Shown here: piece by piece, positions 8,235 to 17,942 of the stretch
Numbering within the stretch: position 1 is the stretch's first letter
Layout of the letters: every line of letters starts with the position of its first letter
Origin: Peptoniphilus ovalis
Lineage (GTDB): Bacteria; Bacillota; Clostridia; Tissierellales; Peptoniphilaceae
DNA: 64,000 nt
Assembly: GCF_018919265.1 (NCBI RefSeq)
Contig: NZ_JAHLQO010000003.1
Span: 248,001 to 312,000 of the forward strand
Direction: 5' to 3'
The notes under the pieces: generated by a model
The model's database searches: none
What the model was told of the DNA's origin: nothing
What the model saw: only the letters and a program-made list of their open reading frames with translations
Made by a program: the position numbers and the translations under genes

Positions 8235-8941
8235 TAATCTCTCTTTTCAATTAATATATCTCCGTAGTTGTCAGCTTGTTTTGCAATTATAAATTCATTT
8301 TTTATAAGTTCTAACATTCCTAAAAAGTAAGTTATAACATCGACCTTATACAGTGTGTCATCTAACAAAGCAGTAAATTTTATCTTATTATTTTTTACGA
8401 TGGAATTTTTAATTCTTCTAACTGCATCTTCTACTTTAAATCTTTCTCTTTCAATTGAGATAATATTTGTATCCTCAAATCTTTTTAATATATTAAAAAA
8501 TGCTTTAGATAATTTATCCACATTAGAATCCTTTAAAAATTCGTACTCGCTAATTGAAAATATCTCTGTCTTTAATTTATAGTAAGACTTAGATTCATAT
8601 TCCTCTTGCTCTTTTAAAATTTCAGAAGCTTCCTTGTATTTTTTATATTCGATTAAACTTTCAACTAAATCCTTTCTTGGATCTTCTTCCTCTTCTTCAG
8701 TTTCCTTTTGTTTTTTTGGAAGAAGCATTTTTGATTTAATCTCAAGAAGAGTTGATGCCATTACTATAAAATCTGCTGTTAGTTCAAGATTTAATTCTCT
8801 CATCTTTTCTATATAATCTAGAAATTGCTCCGTTATTTTAAAAATAGGAATATCATATATATCTATTTCATTTTCTTTTATTAAAGCTAAAAGAAGATCC
8901 ATAGGACCTTCATAAGTTTTTAAAATAATATTGTATTCCAT
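8234..8941 (-). CDS. scpA: Segregation and condensation protein A
   Basis: A 235-residue kleisin subunit. The N-terminus (YEGPMDLLLALIKENEIDIYDIPI) is the typical SMC-binding segment; a charged middle (about 85-110) links to the C-terminal winged helix ending near residue 225. It bridges the SMC heads together with ScpB. The start overlaps the upstream peptidase gene by 22 bases and no strong ribosome binding site is seen, so translational coupling is likely. Confidence 0.95.
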   Translation of the reverse strand: MEYNIILKTYEGPMDLLLALIKENEIDIYDIPIFKITEQFLDYIEKMRELNLELTADFIVMASTLLEIKSKMLLPKKQKETEEEEEDPRKDLVESLIEYKKYKEASEILKEQEEYESKSYYKLKTEIFSISEYEFLKDSNVDKLSKAFFNILKRFEDTNIISIERERFKVEDAVRRIKNSIVKNNKIKFTALLDDTLYKVDVITYFLGMLELIKNEFIIAKQADNYGDILIEKRD

Positions 8942-9570
8942 AAATTTATACCTAGTGCTAGTATTGTGTTAATAATCTTAAAAATAATAGGAGATATAAA
9001 TTTTGAAATAACTCCTGAAAAAAGTAAAACTACTAATACTATATAAAAATATTTTTCATATTTATAAAATTTAAATTCAAGATTTGTTGGAAGGAGAGTA
9101 GCAATTACCTTTGATCCATCTAGTGGAGGGAGTGGTACAAGATTAAAAACTCCAAGCATTATATTGTACCAAAATATTTCAAAAAATAATGGTGTGAGAG
9201 GAGAATTAGTGTATTGTAAATAAACTAAAATTATTCCAACAATTGTACCAATTATAAGATTAGTACAAACGCCAGCTATAGAAACTAAAAAAGACGCCAT
9301 TTTTCTATTACCTTTGAATCTATTTGGATTAATTGGAACAGCTTTAGCCCAACCAAATCTAAAAACTATCATCGAAATTAAACCCACTGGATCTATATGA
9401 TTTAGTGGGTTTAAACTTAATCTTCCATCGTCTTTTGCAGTTGTATCTCCACAAAGATATGCTACATAACCATGTGCAATCTCGTGAGGAATTATTGCAA
9501 CTAAAAGTGCAATTATTGTATAAATAAGTGATTTAATATCCAAATTAGCTAAATTACTCAAATTAATCAA
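8920..9570 (-). CDS. Site-2 protease family (M50) intramembrane metalloprotease
   Basis: A 216-residue membrane protein with the zinc-binding HEIAHG motif (His29, Glu30, His33) inside the first membrane helix and the second metal motif in LVPLPPLDGSK (about 142-152). About five hydrophobic segments are seen and no PDZ domain, as in the short Rip/YwhC-like subgroup found beside scpA in Firmicutes. The substrate is unknown. The start is ambiguous: TTG at 9570 or, with better spacing to GAAGAG, TTG at 9561; both overlap or touch the pdp stop. Confidence 0.9.
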   Translation of the reverse strand: MINLSNLANLDIKSLIYTIIALLVAIIPHEIAHGYVAYLCGDTTAKDDGRLSLNPLNHIDPVGLISMIVFRFGWAKAVPINPNRFKGNRKMASFLVSIAGVCTNLIIGTIVGIILVYLQYTNSPLTPLFFEIFWYNIMLGVFNLVPLPPLDGSKVIATLLPTNLEFKFYKYEKYFYIVLVVLLFSGVISKFISPIIFKIINTILALGINLWNTILF

Positions 9571-10864
9571 TCTCTTCTATTATTAATTTATACTCTTCTT
9601 TTTCATCAGAATATTTATATGCTTTTTTTATTCTTTCAACAGCTCTTTCTACTTCATCAGCTTTTTCTGTATAAATAGTTGCGAGTTTATCTCCCTTTTT
9701 TACATAATCTCCAACTTTTTTATAAAGATAAATTCCTGCACCTAAGTCTAAGTCGTCTCCTTTTTTAAGTCTTCCTGCACCTAAATCTCTTGAAACAATA
9801 CCTATTTCTAAAGCTTCAATTTCTTTTACATAACCTGACTCTTCAGCAATAACTGATTCTTCGATGCTTGAAAGTTTAAATTTAGAAATGTCATCTATAT
9901 AAGTTGAATCTCCTCCTTGAAGTTCAACCATTTCTTTGAATTTTTCTAAAGCTTCTCCGCTCTCAATTTTTTCTATTATAATCTTTTTTGCTTCTTCTTC
10001 TGAATCTGTCAATCCAGCCATATTCATTAAGCTTGAGCCAATTTTTATAGAAATTTCTCTTAAGTTCTTAGAACCTTCTCCCCTTAGAGTTTTTATAGCT
10101 TCAATAACTTCAATACTATTTCCAACAGCATCTCCTAGTGGTTCGCTCATATTAGTTATGATTGCCTTGGTATTTCTATTAAATTTCTTTCCAAGTTCAA
10201 CCATTAATTTAGAAAGCTCAATTGCAGATTCCTTATCTTTCATAAATGCTCCGGACCCAACCTTAATATCTAGTACTAAGGCATCAGTTCCTAGTGCAAT
10301 TTTTTTAGATAGAATTGAAGAAGATATAAGGCTTACATTATCTACAGTATCAGTTGCATCTCTTAAAGCATATAATAACTTATCAGCTGGGACAATATCA
10401 TCAGTTTGTCCAATAACTGCAATATTAGACTTCTCTAAATTATTTTTAAATTCTTCTTCATTTAAATAAATGTTAAATCCTGGAATTGCTTCAAGCTTAT
10501 CAAGAGTGCCACCAGTATGGCCTAGTCCTCTACCGCTCATCTTTGCAAATACAAGGCCAACAGATGCCATTAAAGGTCCAAGCACTAGAGTTACTGTGTC
10601 GCCAACACCACCTGTTGAGTGTTTGTCAACTTTGACACCATGAACATCAGTTAAATCAACTGTGTCTCCTGATTCAATCATGTATTTTGTGAGATAATAA
10701 GTTTCGTCTAAATTTAATTTATTGAAATAAATTGCCATTAAAAGGGCAGAAACTTGATAATCTGGAATTTCTCCTTTTACATAATTTTCTATAAAAAATT
10801 TAATTTCTTCTTCTGTTAATGCTTTGTTTTCTTTCTTCTTTTCAATAATATCTATAAAATTCAT
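9563..10864 (-). CDS. pdp: Pyrimidine-nucleoside phosphorylase
   Basis: A 433-residue phosphorylase that splits uridine, thymidine and deoxyuridine with phosphate, feeding pentose phosphate into catabolism. The family signature is clear: KHSTGGVGDTVTL (phosphate binding, about 81-93) followed by AKMSGRGLGHTGGTLDKLE, and the C-terminal PYNP domain near 345-425. Length matches Bacillus Pdp and the shorter DeoA enzymes; sequence alone does not exclude strict thymidine phosphorylase specificity. Adjacent to purine-nucleoside phosphorylase, forming a nucleoside salvage pair. Confidence 0.93.
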   Translation of the reverse strand: MNFIDIIEKKKENKALTEEEIKFFIENYVKGEIPDYQVSALLMAIYFNKLNLDETYYLTKYMIESGDTVDLTDVHGVKVDKHSTGGVGDTVTLVLGPLMASVGLVFAKMSGRGLGHTGGTLDKLEAIPGFNIYLNEEEFKNNLEKSNIAVIGQTDDIVPADKLLYALRDATDTVDNVSLISSSILSKKIALGTDALVLDIKVGSGAFMKDKESAIELSKLMVELGKKFNRNTKAIITNMSEPLGDAVGNSIEVIEAIKTLRGEGSKNLREISIKIGSSLMNMAGLTDSEEEAKKIIIEKIESGEALEKFKEMVELQGGDSTYIDDISKFKLSSIEESVIAEESGYVKEIEALEIGIVSRDLGAGRLKKGDDLDLGAGIYLYKKVGDYVKKGDKLATIYTEKADEVERAVERIKKAYKYSDEKEEYKLIIEEID

Positions 10865-11664
10865 TACATATCCTCGATTATTTTATTTAAAAGATCTGTG
10901 AATTTTCCAGAAACTTCTTTGCCAACTTCTACAACTTCTGTGTGATCTAGAGGTTTATCTAAAACTCCTGTGCCCATATTAGTAATTGTCGAAATTCCAA
11001 GAATCTTAAGTCCTCTATGTCTTGCAATGATAACTTCTGGGACAGTACTCATTCCTGCCGCATCTGCGCCTAAAATTCTTGCCATTCTAACTTCTGCTGC
11101 AGTTTCATATGATGGACCTGTAAAATACATATAAACTCCCTTTTGAGTTTTTACATTTAAATCTTTTCCAGCTTTTTCAGCAAGTTCAACTAAATCTCTA
11201 TCGTAAAGATTAGTCATATCTAAAAATCTTGGTCCTACACTCTCATCATTAGGTCCAATAAGAGGATTCTTTCCCATTAGATTTATGTGATCAGTAATAA
11301 TCATTAAATCTCCTGGTTCAAAATCTGTATTGACTCCACCTGCCGCATTTGTAACTATTAGAGTTTTGACTCCAAGTTCAGCAATTACCTTAATAGGAAA
11401 TACAACATCTGAAATATCATATCCTTCGTAAAAATGAATTCTTCCCTTCATTATACAAACTTCTTTACCATTTATATTTCCAAAAATTAGTTTACCATCA
11501 TGACCTTTAACTGTGGATACTGGAAAATCTGGAATTTCTGTAAAAGGAATTTCAATTTTTTCTTCAATTGAATCAGCAAAGTCTCCAAGTCCTGATCCTA
11601 AAACAATTCCTATTTCTGGAGTAATTTTTATTTTATCTTTAATAAAGTCAATTGTCTTTTTCAT
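10864..11664 (-). CDS. punA: Purine-nucleoside phosphorylase
   Basis: A 267-residue trimeric-type purine-nucleoside phosphorylase (PNP/MTAP family) that converts guanosine/inosine plus phosphate to base and ribose 1-phosphate. Visible motifs are LGSGLGDFAD (phosphate site), VKGHDGKL, GRIHFYEGY, TNAAGGVN and GMSTVPEV near the base-binding asparagine (TNMGTG). ATG at 11664 is chosen because AGGAGG lies seven bases upstream; upstream in-frame codons would run into the NUDIX gene without a ribosome binding site. It still overlaps the NUDIX stop by 17 bases. Confidence 0.94.
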   Translation of the reverse strand: MKKTIDFIKDKIKITPEIGIVLGSGLGDFADSIEEKIEIPFTEIPDFPVSTVKGHDGKLIFGNINGKEVCIMKGRIHFYEGYDISDVVFPIKVIAELGVKTLIVTNAAGGVNTDFEPGDLMIITDHINLMGKNPLIGPNDESVGPRFLDMTNLYDRDLVELAEKAGKDLNVKTQKGVYMYFTGPSYETAAEVRMARILGADAAGMSTVPEVIIARHRGLKILGISTITNMGTGVLDKPLDHTEVVEVGKEVSGKFTDLLNKIIEDM

Positions 11665-12202
11665 TTTTCCTCCTAAAAGTGTTGAAATAAAGTATCCCTG
11701 CAATTGATTTTGAATCAGTTAATTCTCCCAATTCAATTAATTTTAAAGCTTCTTCAAATTTTACTTTTTCAACTTTTAAATCTTCAAATTCATCTAAGTC
11801 TTGTTCGCCTTCTGTAAGTCCTTCTGCTGCAAAAACAAAAAGCCTCTCGTTGGTAAAACCTGGAGAAGAATAATTTTCAAAAAGATAATCTATCTTTTCT
11901 GCAGTATAGCCTGTTTCTTCTCTTAGTTCTCTTAGTGCTGCTTGTGCTGGCTCTTCACTAAAATCAACCATACCTGCTGGAAGTTCTAGAATTTCTTTGT
12001 CAATTGATTTTCTATACTGTCTTATTAAAATAAGCTCATCTTCTTCATTTATAGCTACTATTGCAACACAAGGTTGTCTTTCAACAATTTCTCTTTTTGT
12101 ATATTTTTGGCCTTCCATCTCAACTGTGTCAACTCTTAAATTTAAAACTTTTCCGTCAAAAATTTTTGTCGACTTCATCGTTCTCTCGACATTATTTGTC
12201 AT
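11648..12202 (-). CDS. NUDIX hydrolase, ADP-ribose pyrophosphatase type
   Basis: About 184 residues. The Nudix box is complete: GMVDFSEEPAQAALRELREETGY fits GX5EX7REUXEEXGU, so it should hydrolyse a nucleoside diphosphate derivative using a divalent metal. The N-terminal MKSTKIFDGKVLNLRVDTVE segment and overall layout resemble ADP-ribose pyrophosphatases. Three starts are possible: TTG 12214, ATG 12202 (used here, after GGGG) and ATG 12180, the last giving the N-terminus most like relatives. Downstream it overlaps the purine-nucleoside phosphorylase. Confidence 0.9.
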   Translation of the reverse strand: MTNNVERTMKSTKIFDGKVLNLRVDTVEMEGQKYTKREIVERQPCVAIVAINEEDELILIRQYRKSIDKEILELPAGMVDFSEEPAQAALRELREETGYTAEKIDYLFENYSSPGFTNERLFVFAAEGLTEGEQDLDEFEDLKVEKVKFEEALKLIELGELTDSKSIAGILYFNTFRRKNEKDN

Positions 12203-13865
12203 TTGCATCCCCAATCATTTCTTTTGCTGCATTTATTGCAATTTCAGTTATATCCATTCCGCCAATTAATCTTGCAACTTCTTTTACTCTATCTTCATAA
12301 TCAAGTTTATCAATTGTTGAAATTGTATTATTGTCTACAATATCTTTTTGAATTGAAAAATGAGTATCAGCAATTGCAACTATTTGTGGTAAATGAGATA
12401 TAACGATAATTTGTCTATCTTTTGAAAGTTCTTTAATTTTATTACCCACAATTTGTGCAGTTTTACCACTAATTCCAGCATCTATCTCATCGAATACCAA
12501 GCTTGGAATATTATCTTTTTCAGCAATTATACTTTTAAATCCAAGCATAATTCTACTCATCTCTCCACCTGATGCTACTTTTGACATAGGCATTAGATCT
12601 TGACCAAGGTTTGGAGCTATTAAAAACTCAACTTTATCGATTCCATCTTGAGATAATTCTTTTTCTTTTATTTCTATTTTAAATCTAGCATTTTTAATAT
12701 TAAGTTTTCCAATTTCAGTTTCTACTTTTTTTTCTAGGATTTCTGCTGTTTTTATTCTATTTTCACTTATTTTATTTGCTACATCTAAAGCATCTTTATT
12801 GAGTTTATCAATTTCTTTTAAAAGATTGTCTAAATTCTTTTCAAAATTTTGTAAAAACCCTAATCTTTCACTTGCTTCTCCGTAAAAATTATTTATTTTT
12901 TCAACTGACTGACCATACTTTAGTTTTAAGTTATTAACTAAGTCAATTCTATCTTGAAGATATTTTAACTTTTCTTCATCTAGTTCTAATGAATTTGAAT
13001 ATCTATCAAGGGTAGATGCCACATCAGAAAGTCTAAATCTGATGTCTTCTAATTCCTCTTCAGTTTCTTTTAAATCTTTATTGTACTTTGAAACTTCTAT
13101 AACATTTACTATTACCCTGTCTAGTAAATCTCCAACAGATGAATTTTCATAACTTTCATTTAAAAGTTGTTTAGCTTCGGATAGATTGACAATTGTGTCA
13201 GTCATATTATTAAGAGAATTAAAATCATCAATTAATCCTTCATCATCATAATCAGTTAAAGCTGCATCTTCAATTTCTTTGATTTGATACTTTAAGATAT
13301 CAATTTCTCTGTCTTTATTTTTTTCTAATTGAGATTTTTCTTCGTATTCTCTTTTTAACTCATTTATTTTGTTAACTTTATTTTTTAAATCTTCTAACAG
13401 ATTTTTTTGCTCTTTAGGTGAAAAATCATCTAATAAATTCATTTGGTTTTTATTATCCATTAGTGAAATAGACTCATGTTGTGCAAAAATATCAATTAGA
13501 CGTGAAGAAATACTAGATAAAAGAGAAGATGTAACAGTCCTATTATTAACTCTTGCAATTGTTGGACTATTTGCACGAATTTCTTTTGAAATTACTATTA
13601 AATCTCCTGATTCAATACCATACTCTGATAGAATTTCTTTTATTTGTTCATCGTAAGAGCTAAAAACTGCCTCTATAAAAGCTCTATCTTTTCCCTTTTT
13701 AATAATATCCTTATTTGCTCTTTGACCTAGCACTAGCCCAAGAGAGTCAATAATTATAGATTTACCCGAGCCTGTTTCTCCAGTTAATACATTTAATCCA
13801 GGTTCGAATTCTATTTTCATATTTTCTATTATTGCAAAATTTTCAATATTCAGCTCTAATAACAT
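12192..13865 (-). CDS. recN: DNA repair protein RecN
   Basis: A 557-residue SMC-like ATPase of double-strand-break repair. Walker A is GETGSGKS (29-36), a long coiled coil fills the middle (about 150-370), the ABC signature is VASGGEMSR (about 430) and Walker B is SLVFDEIDAGISG. The start ATG lies after TTAGGTGA. It follows tlyA by seven bases in the common Firmicute order xseA-xseB-ispA-tlyA-recN. Confidence 0.96.
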   Translation of the reverse strand: MLLELNIENFAIIENMKIEFEPGLNVLTGETGSGKSIIIDSLGLVLGQRANKDIIKKGKDRAFIEAVFSSYDEQIKEILSEYGIESGDLIVISKEIRANSPTIARVNNRTVTSSLLSSISSRLIDIFAQHESISLMDNKNQMNLLDDFSPKEQKNLLEDLKNKVNKINELKREYEEKSQLEKNKDREIDILKYQIKEIEDAALTDYDDEGLIDDFNSLNNMTDTIVNLSEAKQLLNESYENSSVGDLLDRVIVNVIEVSKYNKDLKETEEELEDIRFRLSDVASTLDRYSNSLELDEEKLKYLQDRIDLVNNLKLKYGQSVEKINNFYGEASERLGFLQNFEKNLDNLLKEIDKLNKDALDVANKISENRIKTAEILEKKVETEIGKLNIKNARFKIEIKEKELSQDGIDKVEFLIAPNLGQDLMPMSKVASGGEMSRIMLGFKSIIAEKDNIPSLVFDEIDAGISGKTAQIVGNKIKELSKDRQIIVISHLPQIVAIADTHFSIQKDIVDNNTISTIDKLDYEDRVKEVARLIGGMDITEIAINAAKEMIGDANDK

Positions 13866-13872
13866 TTTTCAC

Positions 13873-14673
13873 CTAATCATCTAAATTTTCATGAGCAAAA
13901 TTAACTATCTCTTTTGGATTAAATTTAAAATCAGAATCTCCATAATTTTTCAAATAAATTAAAAATTCAATATTACCATTTGTTCCCTTTATTGGGGAAT
14001 TTGTAATTGTAATAACTTTTAAATCGAGATTCATTGCTAAATTATATATCTTCTCCAATACTTCTTTATGTACTTCTCTATCTCTAACTATTCCGCCTTT
14101 ACCAACTTTACCTTTACCTGCTTCAAATTGTGGCTTAATAAGGGAAACTATTTCTCCACCATTAGATAAAATTTCTTTTGCAACAGGTAGAACTAATTCA
14201 AGTGAAATAAAAGATACATCAATTGAAATAAATTTTATGTCTTCTTCAATTAATTCTGGATCAAAGTATCTAATATTAGTTCTCTCAAGAGAAACAACTC
14301 TATCGTCAATTCTAAGTGAGTAATCGAGTTGATTGTATCCAACATCTATTGCATAAACTTTTTTTGCCCCATATCTAAGCATACATTGAGTAAAACCTCC
14401 CGTTGAAGCTCCAATATCTACACAATACTTGTCTTTTAAATCAATCCCATATTCTTTTATCATCTTTTGAAGCTTATATCCACCTCTAGATACAAAGGAA
14501 TTCTCAAGACCTTTAACATTAAACTCAACATCATCTTTATATTGCTCACCTGGTTTATCAACTCTTGCAGTTCCTATAAAAACTCTGCCTTCCATTATTA
14601 GTCTTTTAGCTTTTTCACGAGAATTTATAATTCCATGTTCAACTAATAGCACATCTGCTCTTTTCTTAGCCAT
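13873..14673 (-). CDS. tlyA: TlyA-family rRNA 2'-O-methyltransferase / hemolysin-like protein
   Basis: A 266-residue protein with an N-terminal S4 RNA-binding domain (residues about 3-60, RADVLLVEHGIINSREKAK) and a C-terminal FtsJ-like SAM domain (VDIGASTGGFTQCML from about 85; KPQFEAGKGKVGKGGIV near 180). TlyA homologues methylate ribosomal RNA 2'-hydroxyls; the hemolysin label is historical. ATG overlaps the ispA stop with AGGAG upstream. Catalytic function is inferred from the family. Confidence 0.93.
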   Translation of the reverse strand: MAKKRADVLLVEHGIINSREKAKRLIMEGRVFIGTARVDKPGEQYKDDVEFNVKGLENSFVSRGGYKLQKMIKEYGIDLKDKYCVDIGASTGGFTQCMLRYGAKKVYAIDVGYNQLDYSLRIDDRVVSLERTNIRYFDPELIEEDIKFISIDVSFISLELVLPVAKEILSNGGEIVSLIKPQFEAGKGKVGKGGIVRDREVHKEVLEKIYNLAMNLDLKVITITNSPIKGTNGNIEFLIYLKNYGDSDFKFNPKEIVNFAHENLDD

Positions 14674-15542
14674 TAGTTACTCCTATCCACTAGTTTAATT
14701 GCAAATTTCTTAAGAAGATTTACTTTTAATTCTAAGTCTTCAATAACTTCAAATCCTGAGTTTGTAAGATTTATTATTTCATCTTTTACATCATTTTTTG
14801 ATTTAAATAAAAGCATATTGACTTCTCCACTTTCTGGATCATTTTCTTCATCGAGTAAATCATCTTCAAGTTGGTAGGCAATTCCTATAGATTCTGCAAA
14901 TTTCGATAGTTTTGATATTCCATCTGCATCAACTCCAGCAATTATTGCACCTGTAATAACTGATGCCTTAATAAGTGCTGCAGTCTTTAGCTTATACATA
15001 TTTTCGCAAATATCTTCAGTATAACTATTTACATCATAATCAATGTCAATAGTTTGACCACCAATCATTCCATTAACACCCGATGCATTGTAGAGATACT
15101 TCATAGCTCTAATTGCTCTTTTTAAATCCTCTGCATCTGAAATTGAATCAATATGTTTTATTAGAATTTCCATGGACATATTAAGTAGTCCATCTCCTGC
15201 AAGTATTGCAATTCCTTCAGAATAAACCTTATGATTTGTGGGCTTTCCTCTTCTAAAATCATCATCATCCATTGCAGGTAAGTCATCGTGTACTAATGAA
15301 AATGTGTGAATCATTTCAATTGCACATGCAAAGGGAAGAATTTTGTCAATATTATTATCTTCATTTTCTTCAGCAAATTCTAAAAATGTAATAATTGATA
15401 GAAGCGGTCTTATTCTCTTTCCACCTGAAAAAAGAGAGTACTTCATGGAATCTATAACTTTGTGTTGATTGCTTTCATCATATTCCAGTAATGAACTTAA
15501 ATAATTATTAAATTTTTCTAATAAATTATCTATACTAGCCAT
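14673..15542 (-). CDS. ispA: Farnesyl diphosphate synthase / short-chain polyprenyl synthetase
   Basis: A 289-residue trans-prenyltransferase that condenses IPP with allylic diphosphates. The first aspartate-rich motif is HDDLPAMDDDDFRRG and the second YQLEDDLLDEE; GGKRIRPLL is the IPP-binding region. The start ATG at 15542 is preceded by AAAGGA at good spacing; an in-frame ATG nine bases upstream is too close to it. Partner of IspH (window start) in isoprenoid synthesis. It overlaps the xseB stop by eight bases. Confidence 0.94.
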   Translation of the reverse strand: MASIDNLLEKFNNYLSSLLEYDESNQHKVIDSMKYSLFSGGKRIRPLLSIITFLEFAEENEDNNIDKILPFACAIEMIHTFSLVHDDLPAMDDDDFRRGKPTNHKVYSEGIAILAGDGLLNMSMEILIKHIDSISDAEDLKRAIRAMKYLYNASGVNGMIGGQTIDIDYDVNSYTEDICENMYKLKTAALIKASVITGAIIAGVDADGISKLSKFAESIGIAYQLEDDLLDEENDPESGEVNMLLFKSKNDVKDEIINLTNSGFEVIEDLELKVNLLKKFAIKLVDRSN

Positions 15543-15750
15543 TTTGTACATCCTTTAAAATTTCAGAATTTTCTTCTGCAATTGTTCTTACCTTTCCTTC
15601 GTATTCTTTAAGCATATTATTGCAATATTTGTAAAGTTCAATGCCCTTCTCGTATTTTTTAATTGATTCTTCAAGACTTATATCCTTGGAATCAAGTTCT
15701 CTAATTATCTCTTCAAGTTCTTTTAAAGAACTTTCATAATTTCTTTGCAT
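15535..15750 (-). CDS. xseB: Exodeoxyribonuclease VII small subunit
   Basis: A 71-residue XseB. The typical YESSLKELEEIIRELDSKDISLEESIKKYEKG core (from about residue 4) forms the helical hairpin that binds the large subunit to make exonuclease VII, a single-strand DNA nuclease. It starts directly after the xseA stop behind GAAGTGA and overlaps ispA by eight bases. Confidence 0.95.
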   Translation of the reverse strand: MQRNYESSLKELEEIIRELDSKDISLEESIKKYEKGIELYKYCNNMLKEYEGKVRTIAEENSEILKDVQNG

Positions 15751-17133
15751 TTAATCACTTCTCGCTTCTATATTTTCAATTATTGAATCTACTTTTCCAT
15801 CTTTAAATCTAAGAGAAATTCTATCTCCTAAATTTAAGTTCCTTATAGACTTAATATTTTTGCCATCGGCATTTAAAATATCAATCTTATTGATTTTATC
15901 AAATGCTGATTTTAACTTTAAATAATTTATTTCAAGATTTTGTCTTTCTTTAGATAAATTAACAGAATTCATTAATTTTAAATAATAATAGTTTAATTTC
16001 CTCTTTTCATAATTAATTTTATAATTAAGATTAGAGTTAATTTTATTTAATCTATACAAATAATTTTTAAGCTCATTTCCCTGAGAAAGTTTAAAATTAT
16101 TTAAAAACAATTTATTTCTATAAAGTTTACCTTTATTATTAGAAATTATTTTTTGAAGAGAAATATTTAATGCTTTTTCTTTATTTAGTAAATCTCTTGT
16201 CAAATCATTAATCTTATAACTTTGATTTTTTAAAGAAATTGATCTATATATATTTAAAATTTTAAGTTTTTCATCATTAATTTTTCTATGAATTAAATTA
16301 TCTAAGTAAGTTTTTTTGTAATTTAAATCAGAAATTATTTCATCTTCACTAATAGTCACAAGCTCAGCTGCATTAGTTGGTGTTGCAGCACGCAAATCCG
16401 CTACAAAATCAGCAATTGTAAAATCAATTTCATGACCCACTGCAGAGATTATTGGAATTTTTGAATTAAATATACTTCTAGCAACAGCTTCGTCGTTAAA
16501 GACAAATAAATCTTCATAACTTCCTCCACCTCTTGCAATAATTATTGTTTCAACATTATTTGCACTATTAAAATATTCAATTCCTGAAATTATATTCTCG
16601 CTTGCACCAATGCCTTGCATTAAGCTTGGATAAACTAATACATCGACGTATCTATTTCTGTTTTTTAAAATATTAATTACATCTTTTATAGCTGCACCAC
16701 TAGTTGAGGTTATAAGCCCAATTGTATTTGGAAATTTTGGAATTTCTTTTTTATATTTATTTAAAAAAAGACCTTCAGCTTCAAGCTTTTTCTTTAAATC
16801 TAAAAACTGAAGATATAGACTGCCTTTTCCATCTAAAGAGATTTCTTTTACATAAAAAGTAAATTGACCATCTCTTTCATAATAAGTAACTGCTCCTTTA
16901 GCAAGGACCTTTGCACCATCAAATAATTCAAAATCAGGTTTTTCATCTGAATAAATTATGGCATTAATCCTTGAAAACTCATCCTTTAGAGAAAAATAAT
17001 AATTTCCATTAGAGTGCTTCTTTAAATTAGTAACCTCGCCAATAAGACTAATATCTCTTAAAATATAGTCCATTGAAATTATTTTTTTAATATAATTATT
17101 TAGTTCACTTACTTTGAAAGCACCCTTTGACAA
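15751..17133 (-). CDS. xseA: Exodeoxyribonuclease VII large subunit
   Basis: A 460-residue catalytic subunit. An N-terminal OB fold (about 8-105, including SLIGEVTNLKKHSNGNYYFSLKD) is followed by the nuclease core with GLITSTSGAAIKD, ARGGGSYEDL and the conserved SAVGHEIDFTIADFVADLRAATPTNAAE stretch, then a Lys/Asn-rich coiled-coil arm. The start is TTG at 17133 with AGGAG eight bases upstream; nusB ends one base earlier. Confidence 0.95.
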   Translation of the reverse strand: MSKGAFKVSELNNYIKKIISMDYILRDISLIGEVTNLKKHSNGNYYFSLKDEFSRINAIIYSDEKPDFELFDGAKVLAKGAVTYYERDGQFTFYVKEISLDGKGSLYLQFLDLKKKLEAEGLFLNKYKKEIPKFPNTIGLITSTSGAAIKDVINILKNRNRYVDVLVYPSLMQGIGASENIISGIEYFNSANNVETIIIARGGGSYEDLFVFNDEAVARSIFNSKIPIISAVGHEIDFTIADFVADLRAATPTNAAELVTISEDEIISDLNYKKTYLDNLIHRKINDEKLKILNIYRSISLKNQSYKINDLTRDLLNKEKALNISLQKIISNNKGKLYRNKLFLNNFKLSQGNELKNYLYRLNKINSNLNYKINYEKRKLNYYYLKLMNSVNLSKERQNLEINYLKLKSAFDKINKIDILNADGKNIKSIRNLNLGDRISLRFKDGKVDSIIENIEARSD

Positions 17134-17134
17134 G

Positions 17135-17533
17135 TTAAAAACTCCTATAAATACTACCTAAAATTCCGTTTACAAATTTTGGAGACTCTTCTGAACTATA
17201 TACTCTTGCAATTTCAACTGCTTCATTTATAGATACTTCTGGTGGTATGTCATCTTTATACAAGAATTCATAAACTGCAATTCTTAAAATTTGTCTGTCC
17301 ACCTTTGCAAGTCTTTCAAGAGTCCATCCTTTTAAATTTTTTTCAATAGTTTCATCAACAATATCTATTTTATCAATTAAATCAGGGACTATTCTCTTTA
17401 TATAGTCAACTTCATCTCCTAAAAATACATTATTGTCTAGAAAAATTTCTAAATTTTCAAGAGAAAAGTCTTTATTTACATCCATTAAAAATAAAGATTG
17501 CATAGCCCCAATTCTAGCTTTTTTTCTACTCAT
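17135..17533 (-). CDS. nusB: Transcription antitermination factor NusB
   Basis: A 132-residue NusB, an all-helical RNA-binding protein that with NusE/S10 supports antitermination on rRNA operons. It shows the N-terminal RKKARIGAMQSLF arginine-rich helix and the C-terminal DIPPEVSINEAVEIARVYSSEESPKFVNGILG block. It is second in the operon after the Asp23-like gene, a conserved Firmicute pairing. Confidence 0.95.
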   Translation of the reverse strand: MSRKKARIGAMQSLFLMDVNKDFSLENLEIFLDNNVFLGDEVDYIKRIVPDLIDKIDIVDETIEKNLKGWTLERLAKVDRQILRIAVYEFLYKDDIPPEVSINEAVEIARVYSSEESPKFVNGILGSIYRSF

Positions 17534-17534
17534 T

Positions 17535-17915
17535 TTAAATCGTCTTTTCAGAACTCTTTACTGCAATCCCGCTTAGATGTACATTTACTTCAACAACTTC
17601 AAAGTCAGTCATATTTTCAATGGCTTCCTTAACTTTCTTTTGAACTTCTTCACATACATCTACGATTTTTATTCCATATTCTATAGTTAAATAAACATCA
17701 ATAATAGTTTCTTTCTCACCAATATTGACTTTAACTCCTCTATTAAAATTTTTTGTATTTAAAATATCACTTACTTGTGATTTAAAATTAGAACCAACTT
17801 TAACGATTCCCTCAACATTTTCAGCTGCAACTGATGCAATTGTAGCAATTACATCTTCAGAAATTTTAATTGTACCTTCTGCTGCATTTCCATCTATAAG
17901 ATATTTATTATCCAC
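17535..17915 (-). CDS. Asp23/Gls24 family envelope stress response protein
   Basis: About 126 residues. It has the Asp23/Gls24 fold, with GTIKISEDVIATIASVAAENVEGI and VEVNVHLSGIAV as recognisable ends. Members near nusB are small cytoplasmic or membrane-associated proteins of uncertain function. GTG at 17915 is used as start: it follows GGAGGTG, and the upstream in-frame ATG at 17960 lies inside the promoter. First gene of the 16-gene run. Confidence 0.9.
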   Translation of the reverse strand: MDNKYLIDGNAAEGTIKISEDVIATIASVAAENVEGIVKVGSNFKSQVSDILNTKNFNRGVKVNIGEKETIIDVYLTIEYGIKIVDVCEEVQKKVKEAIENMTDFEVVEVNVHLSGIAVKSSEKTI

Positions 17916-17942
17916 GATTCCACCTCCAAATTTACTAAAATA